Source: Dyella thiooxydans | GTDB taxonomy: Bacteria > Pseudomonadota > Gammaproteobacteria > Xanthomonadales > Rhodanobacteraceae | Length of the DNA: 64,000 bases | Reading direction: 5' to 3' | Assembly (NCBI RefSeq): GCF_001641285.1 | Contig: NZ_CP014841.1 | Coordinates: 1,426,001-1,490,000, forward strand | Shown here: piece by piece, positions 27,113-35,904 of the stretch | How the letters are laid out: every line of letters begins with the position of its first letter | Numbering within the stretch: the first letter of the stretch is position 1 | The notes under the pieces: model-generated | Told to the model about the DNA's origin: nothing | What the model saw: only the letters and a program-made list of their open reading frames with translations | Databases searched by the model: none | Translations under genes and position numbers: made by a program

Positions 27113-28120
27113 ATGTCCCTCACCAACCGCCAGCTCCGCCTCAAGACCCGCCCCGAAGGCCTGGTCCAGCGCGAGAACTTCGACCTCGTCGAGACCGAAG
27201 TCCCCGAACTCAAGGACGGCGAAGTCCTCGTGCGCACGCTCTACATCTCCATGGACCCGACCAACCGCGTGTGGATGCGCGACATCCCGCAGTACCTGCC
27301 GCCGGTGGCGATCGGCGAGACCATGCGCGCACTCGGCCTCGGCCGCGTGGTCGCCTCGCGATCGCCGCGCTACGCCGAAGGCGACCTCGTGCAGGGCATC
27401 ACTGGCTGGCAGGACTACCTCGTGCTGCACCAGGACACCCCCGGCTACGTGCGCCTACCCGCCGATCCCGGCATCCCGCTGCCGACCCTGCTCGGTGCGG
27501 CCGGCATGAGTGGCATCACCGCCTACTACGGCATGACCGACATCGCCCCGGTGCAGGCAGGCGAGACCCTGGTGGTGTCTGCCGCCGCCGGTTCGGTCGG
27601 CTCCATCGCCGGCCAGATCGGCAAGATCATGGGCGCACGCGTGATCGGCATCGCCGGCGGCGCCGACAAGTGCAGGTACCTGGTCGACGAACTCGGCTTC
27701 GACGCCGCCGTCGACTACAAGGCCGCCGACTTCAAGCAGCAGCTCAAGGTGGCCACCCCCGACGGCGTGCACGTCAACTTCGAGAACGTCGGCGGCGAAG
27801 TGATGAAGGCGGTGCTCGGCCGCATGAATATCGGCGGCCGCGTCGCCCTGTGCGGCCTGATCGCCGGCTACAACTCCGGCGAGAAACCCAGCGACGATTT
27901 CAGCCCCTTCATCATGAAGCGCCTCACCATGCGCGGGTTCCTGGTGCTCGACTACACCAAGACCAAGGAGGCGGTGCACGCCATCACGGGGTGGATTCGC
28001 GAGGGGAAGCTGAAGACGGAGGAGACGGTGGCCGAGGGGTTGGAGAACGCACCGGTGGTGTTGAACCGGTTGTTCGATGGGAGTCATCGGGGGAAGCTGG
28101 TGTTGCACGTCGCCGACTGA
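27113..28120 (+). CDS. NADP-dependent medium-chain oxidoreductase (curcumin/alkenal reductase type)
   Basis: 335-residue zinc-free MDR of the leukotriene B4 dehydrogenase/CurA group, which reduces alpha,beta-unsaturated ketones and aldehydes using NADPH. Signatures: LYISMDPTNRVWMRD near residue 50, GAAGMSGITAYYGMTDIA, SAAAGSVGSIAGQIGKIMG for NADP binding, and FENVGGEVMKAVL. The start at 27113 has GAGG 8 bases upstream; 12 in-frame codons before it would run into the repeat. Separated from the SDR genes by the repeat, but same strand and likely same physiological theme (unsaturated acyl or ketone intermediates). Confidence 0.92.
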   Translation: MSLTNRQLRLKTRPEGLVQRENFDLVETEVPELKDGEVLVRTLYISMDPTNRVWMRDIPQYLPPVAIGETMRALGLGRVVASRSPRYAEGDLVQGITGWQDYLVLHQDTPGYVRLPADPGIPLPTLLGAAGMSGITAYYGMTDIAPVQAGETLVVSAAAGSVGSIAGQIGKIMGARVIGIAGGADKCRYLVDELGFDAAVDYKAADFKQQLKVATPDGVHVNFENVGGEVMKAVLGRMNIGGRVALCGLIAGYNSGEKPSDDFSPFIMKRLTMRGFLVLDYTKTKEAVHAITGWIREGKLKTEETVAEGLENAPVVLNRLFDGSHRGKLVLHVAD

Positions 28121-28185
28121 GCCGGCTTGCCTCCACGCCCGACGCCGGCATTCCGCCAGCATCGGATACACGCCAGCCCAGGTGG

Positions 28186-28881
28186 CTAGAAATGGAGGCC
28201 CAGCGGCGAATCACAGCGGTATTTCGCTTCCGCACTCGCCACGTCAGCCGGCGATATGTGCCGCGCGGCGAGCTGTCCCGGGGTGAGGTGCTTCCAGACA
28301 TCGACATCGATGCAATGGCGGCTGGTGATCCCAAAGGCGCGCTGGGTCGTGCGCATCACGGCACCGATGCCCTGATCCATCGGGTCGGTCAGACGAATGC
28401 CCGGCGCGTAGGTCGTATCCGAACCCGGCACCCCATGAACCACATCGGCACGCTGCGCCGCGTGTAGGCGCGCCGCGAAGCCGCCGTCATCCGCGGCATC
28501 GTTGGTGCCCTGGGGTTCAGGGATGCGGACCACGATGCGGCCCGATGCACCATGCGCCTCGACTGGACGTGAAGCAGGAACGGGGGGCATCACTTGCGAT
28601 GGCCGGCGCTGCTCAGGCGAATCACGACGACCGTGTACGGCGTTCCATGGACCATGACGCGGCGTGGCCGACGCACGCAGACGGATGCGCGGCTTGCGAA
28701 CAAAGCGCAGTTCCAGCACCGAGCCCGTCCTTCCGTCGCCCTGCGCCGGAGTTCGCCAGACGGTGAGCGGTCGTATCACAACCAACCAAAGCACCAGGTG
28801 CCCCCCCATCACGATGACCAGCGTGACGATCCGGTGACGCGATACCCCGAGCTTTTGACGCTTCCCTTGCCCTCCGCGCAC
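28186..28881 (-). CDS. hypothetical single-pass membrane protein
   Basis: 231 residues from a GTG at 28881, which has GGAGGG about 10 bases upstream; the open frame continues 150 codons upstream but through repeat sequence, which I do not count as coding. One TM helix (IVTLVIVMGGHLVLWLVVI, about 15-35), then a basic, proline-rich stretch like TonB-type linkers, then a conserved-looking C-terminal part (VHGVPGSDTTYAPGIRLTDPM, then HCIDVDVWKHLTPGQLAARHI). Type II topology with a periplasmic domain is likely. I have a vague memory of similar Xanthomonadaceae hypotheticals; function unknown. Confidence 0.65.
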   Translation of the reverse strand: MRGGQGKRQKLGVSRHRIVTLVIVMGGHLVLWLVVIRPLTVWRTPAQGDGRTGSVLELRFVRKPRIRLRASATPRHGPWNAVHGRRDSPEQRRPSQVMPPVPASRPVEAHGASGRIVVRIPEPQGTNDAADDGGFAARLHAAQRADVVHGVPGSDTTYAPGIRLTDPMDQGIGAVMRTTQRAFGITSRHCIDVDVWKHLTPGQLAARHISPADVASAEAKYRCDSPLGLHF

Positions 28882-29009
28882 CGCCGGCCCTCCATGCCAT
28901 ATGTTATGGATGGACCTCTCGATCGTCAGCGAAGTTCTTTCGGAGGCCACTGACAAAAGCCAGCGTCGAGAGCAATGCAGGCGCAGGGTCGCCCTCCCCA
29001 AGAACAAAA

Positions 29010-29240
29010 GCTTTCGTCCGCCGTCGGCGCCCGAGTCACTTTCTCTTGGGTCGCCAAGAGAAAGTAACCAAAGAGAAGGCGACCCTCCTCGGCACTTGCC
29101 GGGCATGCTGCCCGGCAAGTCCGTGAGCCGCGGCCGGGCTTTTCGACAGTGCATCCATGCACTGGCGAAAAGGCATCGGCATCCCTGCCGATGCCCCTGC
29201 GGGCCTGATCGTCCACGACTCACTGCCTCACAAGGGAGGT
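29010..29240 (-). repeat. structured repeat, copy 1 (A(N)GGA-loop hairpin element)
   Basis: About 230 bp, in minus orientation, with the same order of hairpins as copies 2 and 3. Positions: stem 0 at 29172-29195 (9 bp, loop AGGGAT on the minus strand), stem A at 29147-29164 (6 bp, loop ATGGAT), stem B at 29093-29119 (11 bp), stem C at 29035-29068 (GTTACTTTCTCTTGG paired with CCAAGAGAAAGTGAC), stem D at 29019-29029 (CGCC/GGCG). Linkers between stems are conserved in sequence with the other copies; stems are not, but pairing is kept. Lies between the hypothetical membrane protein gene and copy 2, in divergent orientation to copy 2. Confidence 0.8.
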
Positions 29241-29469
<229 letters not shown>

Positions 29470-29715
29470 ACTTCCCTCCCCTCTGCAGCGGCAGGTGGGC
29501 GAAGGAAAAGCCCGAAGGGTGGCCGGCATGGATGCCGGCCAGTTTGGCGTCAGGGCAGGAGGCCCTGTCGACAAACCCCGTAGCCCACCTGCGAACCTCG
29601 CCGGTCATAGACCGGCGAGGCGCGGAAGCGGGGTGGCCTTTCTCTTGGTTACTTCTCTTTGGCCAAGCAAAGAGAAGTGACTCGGCCTCCGCAGGAGGAC
29701 GAAATTGCTCTTCTC
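29470..29715 (+). repeat. structured repeat, copy 2 (A(N)GGA-loop hairpin element)
   Basis: About 245 bp, plus orientation. Begins TTCCCTCCCCTCTGCAGCGG as in copy 3. Hairpins: 29497-29513 (GGGC/GCCC, loop GAAGGAAAA), stem 0 29520-29541 (loop ATGGAT), stem A 29551-29567 (CAGGGC/GCCCTG, loop AGGAG), stem B 29596-29620 (11 bp, loop ATA), stem C 29648-29681 (14 bp with one G-T), stem D 29686-29698 (CCTCC/GGAGG). After it comes ACGAAATTGCTCTT, matched by ACGAAGCCGCTCTT in copy 3. Upstream of the membrane protein gene at 29866. Confidence 0.85.
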
Positions 29716-29865
29716 CATTGAATCATCCAGGCCAAGAAGGGGGGCAGCAGAGGCAGCGGTGTCATTCGGAATGAAGCCCATGGACAATGCCGGGCAGTTG
29801 CATCGACGATGACGCAGGGCAACGCGTCAGCGCCCAGCGGGCCATCGCGAATCAGGGAAGAATCC

Positions 29866-30477
29866 ATGGACACCAGGCGAAGGAGCTTCATCGAGCAATT
29901 CGATGCCATGCCGACCAACCTCCTGCTGCACCGTTACAAACAGGGCGGCCTCGTGCCCGAAGCTGCCGCGGCGCTCCTGGACGTGCTCGAAAGCAGGGGT
30001 TACTCCCGCGAGAAAGCAGATGAGCAACTGCAACTTGCAGAAACTGCCGCCATTGAGAAGGCCGTCGCGAAGCTGGAAGCCACCGAAAGAGCGCGCGCTC
30101 GAGCTGCCCGCCTGTCCGTGGATCCGGTACTGAAGCGCCTGCGCGTGCTCCTGTGGAGCATCGTCGTCCCGGTCGTCATGTTCTTTGTCCTGTTGGCCAT
30201 CCCTCTGCTGGGGAACTTCATCGTCATCGAAGGCGCGAGTCGGCTCGGCTGCAATCTGGGGGAGAACGCAGTTCACCCCTGCTTCGTCCTCGGCCATGAC
30301 ATGGGGAGCTTCGTCTATGGCTACCTGGTAGACATCTTCGTCCTCGGCGCCTTCAACCCTGTTTTCTCGGCAGAGCTTTTCGTGAAGTTCCTGCAAAGCA
30401 CGGCTGGAATCCTGTGGATGCTTGGCATCGCAGCAATCATCCTTGCCTGGAGAATACGGCGGCATTCGCTCTGTTGA
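29866..30477 (+). CDS. hypothetical membrane protein
   Basis: 203 residues. N-terminal 85 residues are soluble with a probable coiled coil (EKADEQLQLAETAAIEKAVAKLEATERARAR), then two hydrophobic segments (LLWSIVVPVVMFFVLLAIPL and GILWMLGIAAIILAW) flanking a Cys-containing extracytoplasmic loop (GCNLGENAVHPCFVLGHD). Start at the ATG at 29866 with GGGAAGA upstream; an earlier in-frame ATG at 29809 is less likely. The codon use is less GC-biased than the surroundings, and the gene is bracketed by repeat copies 2 and 3, which suggests a recently acquired accessory gene. No family recognised. Confidence 0.7.
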   Translation: MDTRRRSFIEQFDAMPTNLLLHRYKQGGLVPEAAAALLDVLESRGYSREKADEQLQLAETAAIEKAVAKLEATERARARAARLSVDPVLKRLRVLLWSIVVPVVMFFVLLAIPLLGNFIVIEGASRLGCNLGENAVHPCFVLGHDMGSFVYGYLVDIFVLGAFNPVFSAELFVKFLQSTAGILWMLGIAAIILAWRIRRHSLC

Positions 30478-30537
30478 GGTGAGCCAAAACATTCCCGCAG
30501 CACATCGAGCCCTATCGTGCGCGCAACCGCGCGCCGC

Positions 30538-30785
30538 TCTTCCCTCCCCTCTGCAGCGGCGGCCGGGCGGAGGATCAGCCCGAAGGGTGGCCGGCAGGGA
30601 TGCCGGCCAGTTTGGCGTCAGTCCATGGATGGACTGTCGACAAACCCCGTAGCCCGGACGCGGACCTCCCGGGCCGCAGGCACGGGAGGCGCGGAAGCGG
30701 GGTGGCCTCTCTTTTGGTTACTTTTCTCTGGCCACACAGAGAAAAGTGACTCGGCCTCCGGAGGAGGACGAAGCCGCTCTTGGCT
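30538..30785 (+). repeat. structured repeat, copy 3 (A(N)GGA-loop hairpin element)
   Basis: About 245 bp, plus orientation. Hairpins: 30564-30582 (CGGGC/GCCCG, loop GGAGGATCA), stem 0 30588-30609 (8 bp, loop AGGGAT), stem A 30619-30636 (CAGTCC/GGACTG, loop ATGGAT), stem B 30665-30689 (CCTCCCG/CGGGAGG outer), stem C 30717-30750 (14 bp), stem D 30755-30767 (CCTCC/GGAGG). Between stems the linkers GTCGACAAACCCCGTAGCCC and GCGCGGAAGCGGGGTGGCC are identical to copy 2. A REP-type palindrome follows at 30820. Confidence 0.85.
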
Positions 30786-30819
30786 CGTCGCTCTCAAGGC
30801 TCAAACAAGACAAAGCAAA

Positions 30820-30854
30820 GTCACTGGATTCCGGCTTTCGCCGGAATGACGGTC
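30820..30854. repeat. REP-type palindrome
   Basis: GTCACTGGATTCCGGCTTTC then GCCGGAATGACGGTC; palindromic core TTCCGGC/GCCGGAA. Same family as the element at 27050, in inverted orientation. It lies 58 bp before the aldo/keto reductase start. Confidence 0.75.
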
Positions 30855-30912
30855 GGGGAGATCGAGGGGAGTAATCTCCCCAGATCCCCCTTCCACCGGA
30901 GCTCCACTCCCC

Positions 30913-31887
<975 letters not shown>

Positions 31888-31975
31888 GAAGTCCCGCGAT
31901 TCGACCGAATCGACAACCAGGATAGGAGCCGTGCGACCGACGCCGGCTCCGCTCACCGCATCGCGAATCGGCGCG

Positions 31976-32095
31976 CTAGCGATGCCTCCATGCGTGGACG
32001 CCGATCACGACCAGACCGATCACGGTCATGGCGACATAGAGGATGGTACGTAGCCAGTACAGGCGGCGAAGGTTCTTGGTCTGGGGCGGAAACAC
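31976..32095 (-). CDS. small single-pass membrane protein
   Basis: 39 residues from a GTG at 32095: a basic N-terminus (QTKNLRRLYWLRT) then one hydrophobic helix (ILYVAMTVIGLVVIGV) and a basic tail. GGAGAGG lies just upstream, with a rather short spacing. The composition is that of a genuine membrane microprotein, but with a GTG start and no homology I can recall. Convergent with the aldo/keto reductase. Confidence 0.5.
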   Translation of the reverse strand: MFPPQTKNLRRLYWLRTILYVAMTVIGLVVIGVHAWRHR

Positions 32096-32646
32096 GGGGC
32101 CTCTCCGTGGTCATCTGCGGCGAAGGTAGCAGATGAATCGGCGCAACAGAGACGACCCGCTTCCTCTAGAAGGCACGACGCGATAAGAGGCTGGATTCCC
32201 TGCGCTGGAAACACGTTTTCCTCGGAATGGCCAAGCCTCGCGTTACTCCGTAACACCACCGATTTTTCTTTCCCCGCGCGACGGGCGGGAGTAAAATTCA
32301 TCGGGTCGAGTCCCTGATTCCATACACGGCCATGAACACCTCCAATCCGCGTTGGGCCATCTTTGCGAGCGGGCTGTTTGCCACGCTGACCGACGTCCCT
32401 CCAACGCGTTGATCCACTCCGCGTCGTGAGTCGCGTCCCCCGGCGAAAACCCGCCTGATCCGGACGACGGCCGCCCCTCGAACCGCTTGCATGCCGCTCC
32501 GGTGCCGACGCGCCGGTGGACCGCCTGCAGTCCATTCCCGCGAGCCCGCCATCGATTCATGCCGCAGCGCCTTGCCGCCGCCGGCGGCGTCACCGCGCGC
32601 GAGCCAGTCCCTGCCCCGCGCGCCCATCACCAGGGGAGTTACACCG
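32096..32646. other. 551-bp intergenic region
   Basis: No convincing gene. A 26-codon ORF (32332-32412) has no ribosome binding site. One small hairpin, GTTAC-TCC-GTAAC, lies near 32240, and an A/T-rich run ACCGATTTTTCTTTCC follows, which could hold a promoter or weak terminator. The right half has the base bias of coding sequence but every frame lacks a plausible start. A GGGGAG before 32647 is the ribosome binding site of the next gene. Confidence 0.5.
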
Positions 32647-32844
32647 ATGGATCCGCAACCGCGTCACCGCCGCGCCAGCTTGTGGCTGTTCGCCGCCTGC
32701 GTGGCGCTTTACCTGGGCCTGCTCGGCCCGTGGCTGATGTCCGCCGCCAGCACGTTGGCGGTCACCGTTGGCCTGGCTTTGCTGGTCGCCCTGCTCGTCT
32801 GGGCGTGGCGACTGTTTGGACACACCTTCACTCAAGGAAAGTGA
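32647..32844 (+). CDS. small two-helix membrane protein
   Basis: 65 residues: MDPQPRHRRASLWLF, a first helix (FAACVALYLGLLGPWL) and a second (TLAVTVGLALLVALLVWAW), ending GHTFTQGK. GGGGAG lies 9 bases before the ATG, and the gene ends 1 bp before the SPFH lipoprotein ATG, so the pair forms an operon. It may serve as a membrane partner of the SPFH protein; function unknown. Confidence 0.75.
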   Translation: MDPQPRHRRASLWLFAACVALYLGLLGPWLMSAASTLAVTVGLALLVALLVWAWRLFGHTFTQGK

Positions 32845-32845
32845 C

Positions 32846-33727
32846 ATGAAGACGATTTTCTCCGCCCGCCTGTTCGTGGGCATCCTCGTGCTCGCCCTGG
32901 CCTCGCTCTCGCTGACCCAGTGCAGCAAGGTGCCGGCCGGCAACGTCGGCGTGAAATTCAAGCTGTACGGCGACGGCAAGGGCTCGCTCAAGGAACTGCC
33001 GCCGGGACGCTACTGGGTGGGCTGGGGCTACGACCTCTACACCTTCCCCACCTTCACCCAGAACTACACCTGGACCCGCAGCCCCACCGAAGGCTCGCCG
33101 AACGACGAGTCGCTGACCTTCCAGACCGTGGAGGGCCTGTCGGTGAACGCGGACGTGGGCATCACCTACCACATCAACCCGGACAAGGTGACCACGATCT
33201 TCCAGAAGTACCGCAAGGGAGTGAACGAGATCACCGACATCTACCTGCGCAACATGGTGCGCGACGCGCTGGTGAAGGAGGCCAGCGTGCTCGGCATCGA
33301 GTCGGTCTACGGTCGCGGCAAGGCCTCGCTGATCCAGTCCGTGCAGGACGACATCAGCCACGAGGTGGCGTCCACCGGCATCGTGATCGAGAAGATCTAC
33401 TGGATCGGCGAACTGCGCCTGCCGGCGACGGTGGTGCAGTCGATCAACGCCAAGATCCAGGCCACGCAGATGGCCGAGCAGCGCAAGAACGAGATCGCCC
33501 AGGCGCAGGCCGAGGCGGCCAAGGAAGTGGCGATGGCCGAAGGCAAGGCGAAGGCCCAGCTGGCGATCGCCGAAGCCGAGGCGCAGGCGATCCGCATGAA
33601 GGGCGACGCCCTGCGCGCCAACCCCGACGTCATCCACATGACGGCGGTGGAGAAGTGGAACGGCCAGTTGCCGATGTACACCGGCGGCAACTCGGTACCG
33701 CTGATCCAGCTGCCGCAGGCGAAGTAA
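32846..33727 (+). CDS. SPFH/prohibitin-family lipoprotein
   Basis: 293 residues. Signal peptide with lipobox-like LSLTQC (Cys26) followed directly by an SPFH/band-7 domain: KVPAGNVGVKFKLYG, SLTFQTVEGLSVNADVGITYHI, VRDALVKEASVLGIESVYG, and a long coiled coil (QMAEQRKNEIAQAQAEAAKEV, then MAEGKAKAQLAIAEAEAQ). SPFH proteins normally scaffold membranes from a transmembrane anchor; lipid anchoring would place this one in the periplasm facing either membrane. AAGGAAA precedes the ATG. Followed by a strong terminator. Confidence 0.88.
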   Translation: MKTIFSARLFVGILVLALASLSLTQCSKVPAGNVGVKFKLYGDGKGSLKELPPGRYWVGWGYDLYTFPTFTQNYTWTRSPTEGSPNDESLTFQTVEGLSVNADVGITYHINPDKVTTIFQKYRKGVNEITDIYLRNMVRDALVKEASVLGIESVYGRGKASLIQSVQDDISHEVASTGIVIEKIYWIGELRLPATVVQSINAKIQATQMAEQRKNEIAQAQAEAAKEVAMAEGKAKAQLAIAEAEAQAIRMKGDALRANPDVIHMTAVEKWNGQLPMYTGGNSVPLIQLPQAK

Positions 33728-33734
33728 GTCATCG

Positions 33735-33765
33735 ACGGCGACGGAGCGATCCGTCGCCGTTTTTT
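33735..33765 (+). terminator. rho-independent terminator
   Basis: ACGGCGACGGA / TCCGTCGCCGT, 11-bp stem with GCGA loop, then TTTTT. It begins 8 bp after the SPFH stop. Confidence 0.93.
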
Positions 33766-33791
33766 CGTGAGGCGAGCGACGACCCACGCCG

Positions 33792-33870
33792 CCGGTAGGA
33801 GCGCACCCTGTGCGCGAATGCTCTTCGTCACGTTACGAAAGGCATTGCGCACAGGGTGCGCTCCTACCGG
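33792..33870. repeat. 79-bp element with perfect 24-bp inverted repeats
   Basis: Left arm 33792-33815 (starts CCGGTAGGAGCGCACCC) and right arm 33847-33870 are exact reverse complements, separated by 31 bp (GAATGCTCTTCGTCACGTTA and following). GTAGGAGCGCAC-type repeats occur in many Xanthomonadales and Pseudomonas genomes, often in inverted pairs. The transcript would form a very stable hairpin. Lies between the SPFH terminator and the TetR gene end. Confidence 0.85.
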
Positions 33871-33891
33871 TGTGGCACCACGTGGGTTGCA

Positions 33892-34458
33892 TCACGCCGC
33901 GAGGCCAGCCAGCAGACTCTTGCCCACCGCCGCAGGGCCGCCGCCGGAGCGACTCCCCCGCCCCACCACCATCGCCCCCTCCAGCGCCGACAGCATCAGC
34001 TCGGCCAGCGCGGCGGGCCGCTGGCCGCTGGCCACTCGCCCGCTCTGCTGGGCGTCGCGAAAGGCCGCGGTGAGCCAGTCGAGGTTGAGCCGGAAGAAGC
34101 CGGCCACCGCGTCGGCGACCTCGCCCGGCAGGGCATCGGCTTCGGCGCCGAGCATGCCGCAGACGCACAGGCGGCCGTCCTGCGCATAGGTGGTGGCGAA
34201 CAGCCGCACATAGGCCTTCAGCCGCGCCATCGGATCGCGGCGGGCCACGTCGATCGCCGCCAGCGCCGATTCGAAGCGTTCGGTGTAGCGCTTCGCCAAT
34301 GCGGCAACGAGATCGGCCTTGGTGCGGAAGTGGTGGTGCACGCTGGGCTTGCGGATGCCCACCGCCTGCGCCACATCGTCGAACGAAAAACCGCCGTAGC
34401 CACGCTGCTGGATCAGCGCCTCGGCCACATCCAACACCCGCGTCGCGGTCCCGGCCAT
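33892..34458 (-). CDS. TetR/AcrR family regulator
   Basis: 188 residues with N-terminal TetR HTH (TRVLDVAEALIQQRGYGGFS, then FDDVAQAVGIRKPSVHHHFRTKADL) and a ligand domain with Cys (CVCGMLGAEADALP) typical of the AcrR/NemR-like group that can sense electrophiles. Start at the ATG at 34458. Begins 5 bp after the bicupin stop, so it is the second gene of that unit and probably binds the palindrome ahead of the bicupin gene. The CVCGM cysteines may be the redox switch, by inference. Confidence 0.92.
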   Translation of the reverse strand: MAGTATRVLDVAEALIQQRGYGGFSFDDVAQAVGIRKPSVHHHFRTKADLVAALAKRYTERFESALAAIDVARRDPMARLKAYVRLFATTYAQDGRLCVCGMLGAEADALPGEVADAVAGFFRLNLDWLTAAFRDAQQSGRVASGQRPAALAELMLSALEGAMVVGRGSRSGGGPAAVGKSLLAGLAA

Positions 34459-34463
34459 TGCGC

Positions 34464-35138
34464 TCACGCGGCGGCCTCGGCGTCGGTGATCAGGTGCCCG
34501 GTCTTGACCAGGATGATGCAGCCCTCGCGGCTGAACGGCTTGTGCTGGCTCAGGTGCGGGCTGCGGATCCAGCTGCCGACCGGATAGCGGCCGTGCTCGT
34601 CCTCGAACGTGCCCTGCACCACCAGGATCTCCTCGCCGCCGTAGTGGCGGTGGGGATTGAAATACGTGTTCGGCGCCCAGCGCACCAGCGCGGTGTGTGT
34701 GGTGCGGAAGTCGTGCAGCGACATCACCGACAGGCCCGGCACCAGACCGGGAAGCCACGGTTCCTCGCGCGTGTGCACCACCACCCGGACAAGGTCGTCC
34801 GGATCGAAATAGCGCAGCTTCACGAACAGCACGCAGCCGGTGTCCGACCACGGCGCATGCGAGGAACCGGGCGGGTTGCGGATGTATCTGCCAGGGCCGT
34901 AGCGGCCGGTCGCGTCGCAGAACTCGCCCTCCAGCACGAACAGCTCCTCGCCCAGCGCGTGCACGTGGTTGTCGAAGCGCGACCCGGGCGCGTAGCGGAC
35001 GATGGACGTGGCGCTGGCCACCTCGTCGCCGTCGCGCTCGAGCATCTTGCGCTCAACGCCGGCGGCGGGCGACGGCGTCCACTCCAGCGCGGAAGCATCG
35101 ACGACCTCCCGCCGGGACCAGTCGGAACGCAGCTGCAT
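34464..35138 (-). CDS. bicupin protein (ChrR-like cupin repeats)
   Basis: 224 residues made of two cupin domains of the ChrR C-terminal type: first FDNHVHALGEELFVLEGEF and second FNPHRHYGGEEILVVQGTF, each with the His-x-His and Glu metal ligands. The N-terminal zinc-binding ASD domain of ChrR anti-sigma factors is absent. Possible role as a dioxygenase, acetylacetone-cleaving enzyme or sensor of reactive carbonyls; co-transcribed with TetR. The start codon is 9 bases from the palindrome, whose AGGTAGG arm also serves as ribosome binding site. Confidence 0.88.
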   Translation of the reverse strand: MQLRSDWSRREVVDASALEWTPSPAAGVERKMLERDGDEVASATSIVRYAPGSRFDNHVHALGEELFVLEGEFCDATGRYGPGRYIRNPPGSSHAPWSDTGCVLFVKLRYFDPDDLVRVVVHTREEPWLPGLVPGLSVMSLHDFRTTHTALVRWAPNTYFNPHRHYGGEEILVVQGTFEDEHGRYPVGSWIRSPHLSQHKPFSREGCIILVKTGHLITDAEAAA

Positions 35139-35147
35139 GATCGCTTA

Positions 35148-35167
35148 CCTACCTATTGGAAGGTAGG
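35148..35167. promoter_or_regulatory. TetR-type operator overlapping the bicupin ribosome binding site
   Basis: CCTACCT-ATTGGA-AGGTAGG: perfect 7-bp arms with a 6-bp spacer. On the minus strand the downstream arm is the ribosome binding site of the bicupin gene, 9 bases before its ATG. Binding there would block transcription start or elongation of the bicupin-tetR unit. Confidence 0.7.
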
Positions 35168-35298
35168 CATCATGCATCCGCATCCACCGGCAGGCAAGCC
35201 GACGTATGAACGGCTGTCACTTGTTCTCACCGGTCATTCACCGATCCCCGACACTCCTCTGGAAACGCTGGAGCGTCCGGAACCTGGAGTTCGCCACG

Positions 35299-35841
35299 AT
35301 GATTCGCCACCTGAAAGTCGCCGTGTTCGCCGTCCTCGCCTGTGTCGGCCTGAGCGTGCATGCGGAGCCTCTGCCCAACCGCCCGGTGCCGCAGCTCGAC
35401 CTGGACCGCTACCTGGGCCAGTGGCATGAGATCGCGCACCTGCCGATGTTCTTCCAGCGCAAGTGCATCGACACCATCACCGCCACCTACACGAAGCGGC
35501 CCGACGGCACCGTCAACGTGCACAACGCCTGTCGCACCGCCAAGGGCATGGACGCGTCCGACGGCGTGGCACGCCGCGTGGACGACCGTTCCGGTGCCCT
35601 CAAGGTGCGCTTCGCCCCGGCCTGGCTGGGCTGGCTGCCGATGGTGTGGGCGGATTACTGGGTGGTGGAGCTGGACCCGGACTACCGCTGGGCCGTGGTC
35701 GGCAGCCCCAGCCGCAAGTATCTGTGGGTGCTGTCGCGCGAGCCGCACATGGACGCGGGCACGTTCCGCGGCATCCGCGAGCGCGCCGCGCAACGCGGCT
35801 ATCCGGTCGACAAGCTGGTGATGGCCGCCCCGCTGGATTGA
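35299..35841 (+). CDS. lipocalin family protein (Blc-like)
   Basis: 180 residues with signal peptide (MIRHLKVAVFAVLACVGLSVHA). Lipocalin motif 1 is LDRYLGQWHEIAHLP with the invariant GxW; motif 3 is YRWAVVGSPSRKYLWVLSREP. Periplasmic or outer-membrane lipid binding is expected; the Cys typical of lipoprotein Blc is not at the cleavage site, so it is soluble. Start at the ATG at 35299 with GGAG upstream; in-frame codons from 35206 have no homology. Confidence 0.92.
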   Translation: MIRHLKVAVFAVLACVGLSVHAEPLPNRPVPQLDLDRYLGQWHEIAHLPMFFQRKCIDTITATYTKRPDGTVNVHNACRTAKGMDASDGVARRVDDRSGALKVRFAPAWLGWLPMVWADYWVVELDPDYRWAVVGSPSRKYLWVLSREPHMDAGTFRGIRERAAQRGYPVDKLVMAAPLD

Positions 35842-35904
35842 CGATGGCTTGATCGGGCATCCACGGGCATCGCGGCATGCTCGGGTTTTGCACGGAGCCT
35901 GCCG

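Noticed and set aside
31896-31913. CGATTCG/CGAATCG hairpin after the aldo/keto reductase as a terminator
   Set aside because: The stem is short and no T-run follows.
32332-32412. 26-codon ORF MNTSNPRWAIFASGLF...
   Set aside because: No ribosome binding site, no partner genes, no conserved pattern.
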